A DNA stretch of 56,242 bases from Thiopseudomonas sp. Its GTDB lineage: Bacteria > Pseudomonadota > Gammaproteobacteria > Pseudomonadales > Pseudomonadaceae. The stretch is from contig JALOAC010000018.1 in the NCBI GenBank assembly GCA_023228985.1, positions 1 to 56,242 on the forward strand. Direction: 5' to 3'. The notes below the pieces were generated by a model that searched no databases, was not told where the DNA came from, and saw only the letters and a program-made list of their open reading frames with translations. Numbering within the stretch: the stretch's first letter is position 1; every line of letters begins with the position of its first letter. Positions 36,016 to 44,632 of the stretch are shown here, one piece after another. The translations under genes were made by a program, and so were the position numbers.

Positions 36016-36462
36016 ATGCTAGAGGAGCGCGGGCAAGTGATAGCTATCGAGCAGGGCGCTGTGCGTGTTCGGGTAAATCGGCAGTCAAGCTGTGGCAGTT
36101 GTCAGGCAAAAGCCGCTTGCGGGCAAGGCCTAATGCAAACGATACAGTCTGAGCGTTGTCATGAGGTAAGAGCGTTAACCGACTTGAGCTTACAAGAAGG
36201 TGATTTTGTAGTGTTAGGCGTTAGCGAAGATTTGTTACTGCGCAGCGCTTTTATGGTGTATCTCTTACCTTTATTGGCGTTAATAGCGGGGGCTGTGCTC
36301 GGTCAACAGCTAGGCTTGACGGAAGGTTGGAGTATTTTGCTGGCAGGCTTGGCATTTGCTGCAAGTGGTGTTTATTTGTATCGTTTTAATAAGCGTAATA
36401 CAGATAATACAAGCCTTATGCCTGTGGTTTTGCGTGCGGAGTTGGCGGTGCAGCAAAATTAG
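36016..36462 (+). CDS. mucC: MucC / RseC family membrane protein
   Basis: 148 residues starting five bases after mucB. The N-terminal soluble part has a cysteine cluster, CGSC at about 26-29 and C35, which could bind a metal or form disulfides. Two membrane helices follow (about 73-95 and 100-120). RseC relatives are linked to the SoxR-reducing system, while MucC modulates AlgU; the exact action is not settled. Confidence 0.9.
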   Translation: MLEERGQVIAIEQGAVRVRVNRQSSCGSCQAKAACGQGLMQTIQSERCHEVRALTDLSLQEGDFVVLGVSEDLLLRSAFMVYLLPLLALIAGAVLGQQLGLTEGWSILLAGLAFAASGVYLYRFNKRNTDNTSLMPVVLRAELAVQQN

Positions 36463-36528
36463 GGCTTAGGGTTAAAGTAGTTAAATTTTTATCTAAAACA
36501 ATTAATTAATAAGTGGTTGGAGAAAGAG

Positions 36529-37968
36529 ATGATGCGTAAAGCAAAATCAGTGTTAATCAGCTTCTGTGCAAGTATTGTTTTTTTATGCAGTTCAGCGGTG
36601 TATGCCCAATTACCCGACTTTACTGAGCTAGTTGAACGGGCGTCACCAGCTGTAGTTAATATCAGTACAAGGCAGAAAATACAGCAAGAGCAGTCGTATG
36701 GTGGGCGTGATGCTTTTATGTTTCCTGAATTAGAAGGCTTGCCACCCATTTTTCGTGATTTTTTTGAGCACTCCTTTCCTGCGCCACGCTCGCCTGGCAA
36801 AGCGCCAAGACGACAGCAGGAAGCACAGTCTTTAGGTTCTGGTTTTATTATTTCTGCAGATGGTTATATTTTAACCAATAATCATGTGATTGAAGGGGCG
36901 GATGAAATTATCGTGCGCCTGTCCGATCGCAGTGAATTAGTGGCGAAGTTGGTAGGCGCTGATCCGCGTACTGACGTAGCGCTGCTGAAGGTTGAGGGTA
37001 AAGGTTTGCCGACCCTGAAAATGGGGCAATCCAAACAACTTAAAGTAGGTGAGTGGGTATTGGCTATAGGCTCGCCCTTTGGTTTTGATCACTCAGTAAC
37101 CGCAGGTATTGTTTCGGCCAAAGGACGCAATCTACCTAGCGAAAGTTATGTACCTTTTATCCAAACTGATGTAGCGATTAATCCAGGTAATTCCGGTGGT
37201 CCGCTGTTTAATATGCAGGGCGAGGTGGTGGGGATTAACTCACAAATCTTTACTCGTTCTGGCGGATTTATGGGGTTGTCTTTTGCTATCCCAATGGAAG
37301 TGGCCATGGATGTGGCAGAGCAGTTAAAGAAAAGCGGCCGTGTTGAGCGTGGCTGGTTAGGTGTGATTATTCAGGAAGTGAATAAGGATTTGGCTGAGTC
37401 GTTTGGCTTGGAAAAACCTGTGGGCGCGTTAGTAGTGCAGGTGCTAGACAATAGCCCAGCCGCTAAAGGTGGCTTGCAGGTGGGTGATGTGATTTTGTCG
37501 ATGAATGGACAGCCGGTAGTGATGTCGGCTGATCTGCCGCATCTTATCGGCGCGCTTAAGCCTAATGCTACGGCACGGCTTGAGGTAATGCGCGAAGGTG
37601 CGAACAAAACTGTACAGGTAAAAGTGGGAGCGACACCTAGCGAGGGGGATGAGCAGCCTATGCTAGGACAGTCATCTGGCAAAAGCAGCAGCAATAGACT
37701 AGGTATTACCGTGGCTGACTTAACCGATGAGCAGAAAAAAATAATCGACCTGCAAAACGGTGTTGTTATTCAAGAAGTGCAAGATGGACCTGCAGCAATG
37801 ATAGGTTTGCGTCCGGGCGATGTGATAACGCACTTGGATAATCAGGTAATTGATTCAGCCAGAGTCTTTATCAAGGTGGTGGATAAATTACCTAAAGAGC
37901 GTTCTTTATCGATGCGCGTCTTACGCCAAGGGCGAGCAAGTTTCATTACCTTTAAACTGAACCGCTAA
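36529..37968 (+). CDS. mucD: Periplasmic HtrA-type serine protease MucD
   Basis: Start at ATG 36529 with GGAG six bases upstream; an adjacent ATG at 36532 is equally in frame. The 479-residue protein has a signal peptide (1-26). The trypsin-like domain has catalytic H119, D149 and S222 (NPGNSGGP). Two PDZ domains follow (about 265-355 and 385-475), as in DegP. It degrades misfolded envelope proteins and damps AlgU activation. It is last in the muc operon. Confidence 0.96.
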   Translation: MMRKAKSVLISFCASIVFLCSSAVYAQLPDFTELVERASPAVVNISTRQKIQQEQSYGGRDAFMFPELEGLPPIFRDFFEHSFPAPRSPGKAPRRQQEAQSLGSGFIISADGYILTNNHVIEGADEIIVRLSDRSELVAKLVGADPRTDVALLKVEGKGLPTLKMGQSKQLKVGEWVLAIGSPFGFDHSVTAGIVSAKGRNLPSESYVPFIQTDVAINPGNSGGPLFNMQGEVVGINSQIFTRSGGFMGLSFAIPMEVAMDVAEQLKKSGRVERGWLGVIIQEVNKDLAESFGLEKPVGALVVQVLDNSPAAKGGLQVGDVILSMNGQPVVMSADLPHLIGALKPNATARLEVMREGANKTVQVKVGATPSEGDEQPMLGQSSGKSSSNRLGITVADLTDEQKKIIDLQNGVVIQEVQDGPAAMIGLRPGDVITHLDNQVIDSARVFIKVVDKLPKERSLSMRVLRQGRASFITFKLNR

Positions 37969-38003
37969 GAAATTTACGCGCAGTAACCCCAAAGCAAAGC
38001 AAA

Positions 38004-38067
38004 ATGGGTAACGCATCTGTAATGCAACAAGCCGCTACTGGCTTGCGTGCCGAAATGAGTTACCCAT
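38004..38067. repeat. Nested inverted repeats between mucD and lepA
   Basis: The outer arms ATGGGTAAC (38004-38012) and GTTACCCAT (38059-38067) are perfect complements. Inside them CAAGCC (38028-38033) pairs with GGCTTG (38040-38045). The transcript could fold into a two-level stem of 64 nt, 36 bp after the mucD stop. There is no T-run, so a simple terminator is unlikely. The remaining intergenic DNA up to lepA has no other visible signal. Confidence 0.55.
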
Positions 38068-38208
38068 ACTTCCAAAACAGCGCAGCCTATAATTGATTCT
38101 GTGCTGGCATATTTTCTTTAAAGATGACGGATAGGCACTAGATCAGGTAAACTTACGGGCTATTTTGCCGGCACTCAGTTGGCGAGTTCAATTTTAGAGT
38201 GAAGTTCT

Positions 38209-40008
38209 GTGAGCGACCTGAGTCATATTCGTAATTTTTCTATTATTGCCCATATCGACCATGGTAAATCTACCTTGGCGGATCGATTCATCCAGCTTTG
38301 CGGCGGCCTAGCCGAACGTGAAATGGAGTCTCGTGTGTTGGACTCTATGGATCTAGAGCGCGAGCGCGGCATCACCATTAAGGCCCATAGTGTGACTTTG
38401 AACTATACAGCGCGCGATGGCAAAACCTACCAGTTGAACTTTATTGATACCCCAGGTCACGTGGACTTTACCTATGAGGTTAGCCGCTCGTTGGCTGCTT
38501 GTGAGGGTGCTTTGCTGGTGGTGGATGCGGGACAAGGCGTAGAAGCCCAGTCCGTAGCTAACTGTTACACAGCGATTGAGCAAGGGTTGGAAGTGATGCC
38601 CGTGCTCAATAAAATCGACTTGCCACAGGCAGAGCCCGAGCGAGTTCAGGAAGAAATTGAAAACGTCATTGGTATTGATGCCACGGACGCCGTGCAATGC
38701 AGCGCGAAAACAGGTCTGGGCGTAGAAGAGGTTATCGAGCGCTTAATCGTACAAATTCCCCCGCCAGTGGGAGAGATTGAAGCGCCATTGCAAGCGCTGA
38801 TTATTGACTCTTGGTTTGATAACTACCTTGGCGTAGTTTCGTTGGTGCGGGTTAAGCACGGCGCAGTTAAGAAAGGCGATAAAATTCTGGTTAAGTCTAC
38901 CGGCAAGGTGCACCAGGTCGACAGTGTCGGCGTGTTTAATCCAAAGCATACGCAAACCGCAGCGTTGAAAGCTGGTGAAGTGGGCTTTGTGATTGCTGGT
39001 ATCAAAGAGATTCAGGGTGCGCCTGTTGGTGACACGCTGACGTTATCGAATACTCCTGAAGTTGAAATGCTGCCAGGCTTTAAGCGTATTAAACCGCAGG
39101 TGTATGCTGGATTATTCCCAGTCAGCTCTGATGATTTTGAAGATTTTCGTGATGCCCTAGAAAAACTCACGCTCAATGATGCGGCGCTGCAGTATGAGCC
39201 CGAATCATCCGATGCGCTGGGTTTTGGTTTCCGCATTGGCTTCCTCGGCATGCTGCATATGGAGATTATCCAAGAACGTTTGGAGCGTGAATACGACTTG
39301 GATTTGATCACCACGGCGCCTACGGTTGTCTTTGAAATTGTGCAAAAAAACGGCGACATAACCTATGTTGATAACCCGTCGCGCATGCCGGATCCTTCGC
39401 TTATCCAAGAAATGCGTGAACCTATCGTGCGTGCGACTATTTTGGTGCCGCAGGAACACCTAGGTAGCGTGATTACCCTGTGTGTAGAAAAACGCGGTGT
39501 GCAGATTGATATGAAGTTTCTGGGGACACAGGTTCAGGTTATTTACGAGTTACCCATGAACGAAGTGGTACTGGATTTCTTTGATCGCTTGAAGTCGGTT
39601 AGTCGAGGCTATGCGTCATTGGAATATAGCTTTGACCGCTTTCAGGCTGCTAACCTATCGCGTCTTGATATATTGATTAATAACGAAAAAGTAGATGCGT
39701 TAGCCTTAATCGTACACCGTGATCAAGCCGCCAGTAAGGGGCGCTTGTTGACCGAGAAAATGAAAGAGCTGATCCCGCGGCAGATGTACGATGTGGCGAT
39801 TCAAGCGGCAATTGGCGGTCAAATCATTGCCCGAACCACCGTTAAGGCGCTGCGTAAAAACGTATTAGCCAAGTGTTATGGTGGCGATATTAGTCGTAAG
39901 AAAAAATTACTAGAAAAACAAAAGGCTGGTAAGAAACGCATGAAACAGGTGGGTAACGTAGAAATCCCGCAGGAGGCGTTTTTAGCTGTGTTGAGAGTGG
40001 ATGACTAA
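38209..40008 (+). CDS. lepA: Elongation factor 4 (LepA)
   Basis: GTG start at 38209 giving the conserved start MSDLSHIRNFSIIAHIDHGKST. The 599 residues match LepA. GTPase motifs are AHIDHGKST (G1), DTPGHVDF (G3) and NKIDLP (G4). The elongation-factor domains II, III and V and the LepA-specific C-terminal domain (ending GKKRMKQVGNVEIPQEAFLAVLRV) are all present. It is a ribosome-associated GTPase, important under stress. It lies in an operon with lepB. Confidence 0.97.
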   Translation: MSDLSHIRNFSIIAHIDHGKSTLADRFIQLCGGLAEREMESRVLDSMDLERERGITIKAHSVTLNYTARDGKTYQLNFIDTPGHVDFTYEVSRSLAACEGALLVVDAGQGVEAQSVANCYTAIEQGLEVMPVLNKIDLPQAEPERVQEEIENVIGIDATDAVQCSAKTGLGVEEVIERLIVQIPPPVGEIEAPLQALIIDSWFDNYLGVVSLVRVKHGAVKKGDKILVKSTGKVHQVDSVGVFNPKHTQTAALKAGEVGFVIAGIKEIQGAPVGDTLTLSNTPEVEMLPGFKRIKPQVYAGLFPVSSDDFEDFRDALEKLTLNDAALQYEPESSDALGFGFRIGFLGMLHMEIIQERLEREYDLDLITTAPTVVFEIVQKNGDITYVDNPSRMPDPSLIQEMREPIVRATILVPQEHLGSVITLCVEKRGVQIDMKFLGTQVQVIYELPMNEVVLDFFDRLKSVSRGYASLEYSFDRFQAANLSRLDILINNEKVDALALIVHRDQAASKGRLLTEKMKELIPRQMYDVAIQAAIGGQIIARTTVKALRKNVLAKCYGGDISRKKKLLEKQKAGKKRMKQVGNVEIPQEAFLAVLRVDD

Positions 40009-40012
40009 TTAT

Positions 40013-40864
40013 ATGAGCTTAAATTTTCCGCTTATTTTAGTTATTGCCGTTTTCGTTGCTGGAATAGTGGCGTTAATTGATATTGTCTGGTTGGCGCCTA
40101 AACGTCGTCAGGCTGTAGCTGCTTATAAACAGCAGGTAGCTACGGCAAACCATGAAGTTATTGAGCAGTTATCTAAAGCACCATTACTGGCCGAGTATGG
40201 GCGTTCTTTATTTCCTGTGCTGGCAATAGTGTTGGTATTGCGCTCATTTTTGTTTGAACCTTTTCAAATTCCCTCAGGCTCGATGATTCCAACGCTGGTA
40301 GAGGGCGATTTTATTTTAGTGAATAAATTTGCCTACGGAATTCGTCTGCCAGCGGTCGATATTAAAGTAATGAATATTGGCACACCGCAGCGCGGTGATG
40401 TGATGGTGTTTAAATATCCAGAAGATCCGCGAATTAACTACATTAAGCGCGTGATTGGTTTGCCCGGGGATACGATCAGGTACACCAGCGATAGAAGAGT
40501 TTTCGTTAATGGTCAGCCAGTAGTGCAAACATTAGTGGGTGAAGAACCCGGCAGCCTTGGAGGCGCGCATATTTTTTCTGAGCGGCTGGGCGAGAACGAA
40601 TATCAAATTCGCAAAATGCGTCGTACTCGTATAGAGCCTACGCGTGAATGGAAGGTGCCAGAAGGGCACTACTTTACCATGGGTGATAATCGAGATAACT
40701 CCAGAGATAGTCGCTACTGGGATGCTTCGCATATCGCGCCTGAACTACAGGGCATGGTCCCAGATGAGTACATAGTGGGTAAAGCATCAGTGATTTGGGT
40801 AACTTGGTCTGCACCAAAATTGAGTAAGCTGCCACACTTTGAGCGTGTTGGTTTAATCAAGTAA
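40013..40864 (+). CDS. lepB: Signal peptidase I
   Basis: ATG 40013 (MSLNFPL) is preferred because it matches the Pseudomonas LepB start; ATG 40001, overlapping lepA by eight bases, is possible. The 283 residues have two N-terminal membrane helices (about 6-27 and 66-80). The periplasmic catalytic domain has the Ser/Lys dyad S90 (PSGSMIPTL) and K145 (YIKRVIGLPGD), and the box MGDNRDNSRDSR. It removes signal peptides of exported proteins. Confidence 0.96.
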   Translation: MSLNFPLILVIAVFVAGIVALIDIVWLAPKRRQAVAAYKQQVATANHEVIEQLSKAPLLAEYGRSLFPVLAIVLVLRSFLFEPFQIPSGSMIPTLVEGDFILVNKFAYGIRLPAVDIKVMNIGTPQRGDVMVFKYPEDPRINYIKRVIGLPGDTIRYTSDRRVFVNGQPVVQTLVGEEPGSLGGAHIFSERLGENEYQIRKMRRTRIEPTREWKVPEGHYFTMGDNRDNSRDSRYWDASHIAPELQGMVPDEYIVGKASVIWVTWSAPKLSKLPHFERVGLIK

Positions 40865-40955
40865 AAGGTAAACTAGCACAGGCCGAATGTCTGACAGCAT
40901 AGACACTTGTCGTCAGGGTTCAACTTTTGCTAGCTTTGTATACATGGAGATTAAT

Positions 40956-41339
40956 ATGAATTTTTCGCGTTCGCAGCAGGGTATGTCACTTCTGGGCGGC
41001 TTGGTAATTATTATTTTAGTTGGTTTTATTGCCACTATCGCGTTCAAAATTATTCCGCATTATATTGATAACAAAGCACTGACTAAGATTATCACTGCAG
41101 TAGAGAATGATGCAGCTACTGCCAGTAGAGTGAATAGCCCAGCTGATTTTTATACGCATATCAGTAAAGGCATGCAGATTAATGCTATTAACGACATCAG
41201 ACCGCAGGATGCAATGAAAATCAGTTTGGAAAATAATGAGTTTTTGGTGCAAGTTAAGTACGAAAAGCGTGAACCCGTAATAAAGAATATTGATTTGGTG
41301 GTTAAGTTTGAAAAAGAATATCGTGTGCGTGCCCGGTGA
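40956..41339 (+). CDS. DUF4845 membrane protein
   Basis: Start at ATG 40956 with GGAG six bases upstream. The 127 residues have one membrane helix (about 12-34) after a short QQGMSLLGG segment that resembles a type IV pilin-like leader, then a small periplasmic domain. The DUF4845 gene between lepB and rnc is a constant feature of Pseudomonas. Its function is unknown. The stop codon TGA overlaps the GTG start of rnc. Confidence 0.82.
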   Translation: MNFSRSQQGMSLLGGLVIIILVGFIATIAFKIIPHYIDNKALTKIITAVENDAATASRVNSPADFYTHISKGMQINAINDIRPQDAMKISLENNEFLVQVKYEKREPVIKNIDLVVKFEKEYRVRAR

Positions 41340-42025
41340 GTAATGCAATAACACGCTTACAGGCTAGGTTAGGATATACGTTCAAGGACAGTAGCCTACT
41401 CACATTAGCGTTAACCCATCGCAGTTTTTCAGGGCGCAATAATGAGCGTCTTGAGTTTTTAGGTGATGCGATACTTAATTTTATTGCTGGTGAGGCATTG
41501 TTTCAGCATTTCCCGCAAGCCAAGGAAGGGCAGCTGTCGCGCTTACGCGCACGTTTAGTCAAGGGCGAGACTCTGGCTGTATTGGCGCGCGGATTTGATT
41601 TGGGTGAATATTTACGGTTGGGCTCAGGCGAGTTGAAAAGCGGAGGCTTTCGTCGTGAATCTATCCTTGCTGATGCCACCGAGGCCATTATAGGCGCTAT
41701 TTACCTTGATGCTGGACTGGAAGCTGCGCGTGAGCGTGTTTTGGCTTGGCTTGAGCAAGAGTTTGCGACGTTAACCCTAGTAGATACCAATAAAGATTCC
41801 AAAACTCGATTACAAGAATTTTTACAATCCCGTGGCTGTGACTTACCTAACTATGAAGTAGTAGATATTCAGGGTGAGCCGCACTGTCGAGTGTTCTTCG
41901 TTGATTGCGAAGTTAAGCTGCTGGAACAAAAAACCAAAGGCAGTGGTGCGAGCCGTCGCATTGCTGAACAAGTTGCTGCTGCCGCTGCGCTGGCAGCCTT
42001 AGGAATTGAAAATGGCCATGACTGA
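41336..42025 (+). CDS. rnc: Ribonuclease III
   Basis: GTG start within the overlap GTGA. The 229 residues have the endonuclease domain with signature ERLEFLGDAIL and the downstream acidic DATEAIIGAIYLD. A C-terminal double-stranded RNA-binding domain (about 155-225) contains KTRLQEFLQSRG and a basic GASRRIAEQ end. It processes rRNA and regulatory double-stranded RNA. It overlaps the era start by 14 bases. Confidence 0.96.
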   Translation: MSNAITRLQARLGYTFKDSSLLTLALTHRSFSGRNNERLEFLGDAILNFIAGEALFQHFPQAKEGQLSRLRARLVKGETLAVLARGFDLGEYLRLGSGELKSGGFRRESILADATEAIIGAIYLDAGLEAARERVLAWLEQEFATLTLVDTNKDSKTRLQEFLQSRGCDLPNYEVVDIQGEPHCRVFFVDCEVKLLEQKTKGSGASRRIAEQVAAAAALAALGIENGHD

Positions 42026-42926
42026 AACTGAACAGCAAACAAGCCGCTGCGGCTATGTGGCCGTTGTTGGACGTCCCAACGTGGGCAAGTCCACCTTAAT
42101 TAACCATATTCTCGGGCAAAAGCTGGCCATTACTTCACGTAAGCCGCAAACCACCCGTCACAATATGCTGGGCATCAAAACAGAGGGCGCCGTCCAAGCG
42201 CTCTATATTGATACCCCGGGTATGCATATTGGTGCAGAAACAGCGCTTAACCGCTACATGAACCGCACCGCCGGGCAAGCGTTAAGAGATGTTGATGTGT
42301 GTGTGTTTGTTGTCGATCGGATGCGCTGGACCGAAGAAGATGAGTTGGTGTATGAGCGCATTAAAACACTGACTTGCCCCATCATTATTGCGGTTAATAA
42401 AACCGATCGTTTAGAAGATAAAAAGCAGATGTTAGCGCATCTACAATGGCTAAACGATAAAATGCCACACGCCGAAATCGTACCTATTTCTGCGTTGCAT
42501 AGCCAAAACATCGATACCCTCGAGCGTTTAATTGGCCAATTACTGCCAGAAAATGAACACTTTTTTCCCGAAGATCAAATCACCGACCGCTCGAGTCGTT
42601 TTCTTGCTGCAGAGCTGGTGCGGGAAAAGATTATGCGTCAGCTGGGTGCTGAGCTGCCTTATCAGATCACGGTTGAGGTGGAAGACTTTAAACAACAAGG
42701 CCGTATCTTGCATATCCATGCGCTGATTTTGGTTGAGCGCGATGGACAGAAGAAAATCATTATTGGTGAGAAAGGTGAGCGCATCAAGCTGATTGGACAG
42801 GAAGCGCGCAAAGATATGGAAGTGTTATTTGATACCAAAGTAATGCTCAACCTCTGGGTTAAAGTGAAAAAGGGCTGGTCTGACGATGAGCGAGCATTGC
42901 GTTCATTAGGCTATCAAGACAGCTAG
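42012..42926 (+). CDS. era: GTPase Era
   Basis: ATG 42012 with AGGA seven bases upstream gives 304 residues. The GTPase domain has GRPNVGKST (G1), DTPG and NKTD. The C-terminal KH RNA-binding domain contains IIIGEKGERIKLIGQEARKDME. Era binds the 3' end of 16S rRNA and helps 30S maturation. The start lies inside the end of rnc, so the two are coupled. Confidence 0.96.
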   Translation: MAMTETEQQTSRCGYVAVVGRPNVGKSTLINHILGQKLAITSRKPQTTRHNMLGIKTEGAVQALYIDTPGMHIGAETALNRYMNRTAGQALRDVDVCVFVVDRMRWTEEDELVYERIKTLTCPIIIAVNKTDRLEDKKQMLAHLQWLNDKMPHAEIVPISALHSQNIDTLERLIGQLLPENEHFFPEDQITDRSSRFLAAELVREKIMRQLGAELPYQITVEVEDFKQQGRILHIHALILVERDGQKKIIIGEKGERIKLIGQEARKDMEVLFDTKVMLNLWVKVKKGWSDDERALRSLGYQDS

Positions 42927-42942
42927 TCGGCATCTTCAGGCT

Positions 42943-43629
42943 ATGCAAAGTCCTGCGTATATTCTGCATACTCGGCCTTATAAAGAAACCAGTGCGCTGG
43001 TTGATCTGTTTACGCCAGAAGGGCGCGTGCGTGCAGTTTTAAGAAGCGCACGCAGTAAGAAAGGCAGTTTAGCCAGACCCTTTGTTTTATTAGATGTCGA
43101 GCTTAAAGGCCGTTCTGAACTTAAAACGCTGGCACAGCTGGAGTCCGGTGGGCAGTTTTATTTATTGCAGGGTGAGCGCCTATTTTGCGCACTCTATTTA
43201 AATGAGCTGTTGATGCGCATGTTGCCTTTGGCCGATGCGCAGCCCGTTGTTTTTCAGCATTATGAAATAACCTTGCAGGCATTGGCTCAAGAGCACGCGC
43301 TAGAGCCGTTGCTGCGCACCTTTGAATGGCGTTTGCTGGAACAGCTGGGTTATGGGTTTTCCTTAACGCACGACATTCAAGAGATGCCTATTGATATGCG
43401 ATACTGGTACGCTTTACAGCCCGATGCTGGCTTTGAGCGCTTGAGTCGCGTTTTGCCTGGGGCTTTTTTGGGTGCTGATTTACACAGCCTAGCGGCGACA
43501 CAATGGCAGCAGCCAGAGGTGCTACAAGCGGCAAAGCGTTTGATGCGCCAAGCACTGGCACCGCATTTGGGTCAACGCCCGTTAATGAGCCGCGAACTTT
43601 TTCTTACGCAAAAGGAGCTTTCTTCATGA
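42943..43629 (+). CDS. recO: DNA repair protein RecO
   Basis: 228 residues. The N-terminal OB fold (YILHTRPYKETSALVDLFTPEGRVRAVLRSARSKKG in order) and a helical C-terminal domain match RecO, which loads RecA with RecR on SSB-coated DNA. No zinc cysteines are seen, as is usual in Gammaproteobacteria. It starts 16 bp after era and overlaps pdxJ by four bases. Confidence 0.93.
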   Translation: MQSPAYILHTRPYKETSALVDLFTPEGRVRAVLRSARSKKGSLARPFVLLDVELKGRSELKTLAQLESGGQFYLLQGERLFCALYLNELLMRMLPLADAQPVVFQHYEITLQALAQEHALEPLLRTFEWRLLEQLGYGFSLTHDIQEMPIDMRYWYALQPDAGFERLSRVLPGAFLGADLHSLAATQWQQPEVLQAAKRLMRQALAPHLGQRPLMSRELFLTQKELSS

Positions 43630-44369
43630 ATTTAAAACAACGTATTTTGCTCGGTGTAAATATCGACCATATTGCCACGGTGCGCCAAGCTCGCGGTGGC
43701 CAAGCTCCTGACCCAGTTACAGCAGCTTTGTTGGTTGAGCAGGCTGGCGCAGACGGCATTACCATTCATTTGCGCGAAGACCGTCGTCATATTCAGGATC
43801 GTGATGTCTATCTGTTGCGCGAAGTGATGAACACACCGATGAATTTCGAGATGGGTGTCACCGAAGAGATGCTGAAAATTGCCGAAAAAGTTCGCCCTGA
43901 GCATGTCTGTCTTGTGCCGGAAACGCGCGAAGAGTTAACCACTGAAGGCGGTTTGGATGTGTTAGGTCAGGAGGCGCGCATCAGCGAAGCGGTTGAGCGC
44001 TTACAACAAGCCGGTTGTGAAGTATCCATTTTTCTTGATGCAGATAACGCGCAAATTCAGGCGGCTAAACGCGTTGGAGCGACCACCATTGAGTTGCATA
44101 CCGGCCATTACGCAAAGGCTAATGATGCTAAGCAGCTGGCAGTAGAGCTAGAGAAAATACAGAAAGCTACATCCTTTGCTCTGAAGCAGGGATTAACTGT
44201 AAACGCAGGTCATGGACTGAATTACCAGAATGTCGAAGCCATTGCTGCGATTCCCGGTATCAACGAATTGAATATCGGTCATGCCATAGTAGCGCATGCG
44301 TTATTTGTCGGTATTGGCCAAGCGGTCACAGAAATGAAAGCCTTGATGCTCGCTGCATCACGTCGTTAA
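43626..44369 (+). CDS. pdxJ: Pyridoxine 5'-phosphate synthase
   Basis: ATG 43626 inside the recO stop (ATGA) gives 247 residues; the longer reading lies within recO. The conserved PdxJ start LLGVNIDHIATVRQARG is followed by DGITIHLREDRRHIQ and VNAGHGLNYQNV. It condenses 1-deoxyxylulose 5-phosphate with aminoacetone phosphate to form vitamin B6 phosphate. It is the last gene of the lepA-pdxJ cluster. Confidence 0.96.
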   Translation: MNLKQRILLGVNIDHIATVRQARGGQAPDPVTAALLVEQAGADGITIHLREDRRHIQDRDVYLLREVMNTPMNFEMGVTEEMLKIAEKVRPEHVCLVPETREELTTEGGLDVLGQEARISEAVERLQQAGCEVSIFLDADNAQIQAAKRVGATTIELHTGHYAKANDAKQLAVELEKIQKATSFALKQGLTVNAGHGLNYQNVEAIAAIPGINELNIGHAIVAHALFVGIGQAVTEMKALMLAASRR

Positions 44370-44425
44370 GTTTGGCGCGCAGCTTAAGCCAAGCATCACT
44401 AATACCTTTCCGATAAACGGCATAT

Positions 44426-44448
44426 CCGGCAACACCTAGTGTTGCCGG
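44426..44448. repeat. Perfect hairpin downstream of pdxJ
   Basis: CCGGCAACAC (44426-44435) and GTGTTGCCGG (44439-44448) form a 10-bp perfect stem with a three-base loop, 56 bp after pdxJ. A T-run does not follow, so it may slow read-through or be a protein site rather than a standard terminator. Confidence 0.5.
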
Positions 44449-44505
44449 CATTCACAGGCCGGCCATAATTTGAATCAAGAAATCTTTTTGTATCTTGCTT
44501 GATAA

Positions 44506-44552
44506 ACACAATATATGGCGTAGCATCACCACTAATTTACTATAGGTTGTGT
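44506..44552 (+). promoter_or_regulatory. Tandem NrdR boxes in the nrdJ promoter
   Basis: Box 1, ACACAATATATGGCGT (44506-44521), matches the NrdR consensus ACACWATATATWGTGT at 14 of 16 positions. Box 2, TTACTATAGGTTGTGT (44537-44552), matches at 12 of 16. The starts are 31 bp apart, three helical turns, the usual NrdR arrangement. Box 2 covers a -10-like TACTAT (44538-44543), so NrdR binding would block RNA polymerase. NrdR represses ribonucleotide reductase genes when dATP is high. Confidence 0.75.
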
Positions 44553-44553
44553 T

Positions 44554-44610
44554 TCTGCGGTTTGCTTACGAAGCCTCTGGAAGTGTTTTCCAGGGGCTTT
44601 TTGCCGCAGA
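44554..44610 (+). terminator. Terminator-like structure in the nrdJ leader
   Basis: A 12-bp stem (44571-44582 with 44588-44599, one G-U pair, five-base loop) is followed by TTTTT (44598-44602). This is the form of an intrinsic terminator. An outer pairing, TCTGCGG (44554-44560) with CCGCAGA (44604-44610), encloses it. It lies downstream of the NrdR-controlled promoter and 31 bp before the nrdJ start. It could stop pdxJ read-through, or act as an attenuator for nrdJ. Confidence 0.6.
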
Positions 44611-44632
44611 TTAGATTGTTTAGGAGATCATA

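Noticed and set aside
44370..44632. Cobalamin riboswitch in front of the B12-dependent reductase
   Set aside because: The leader is too short (about 80 nt after the presumed start) and lacks the B12-box sequence; NrdR boxes are the better explanation.
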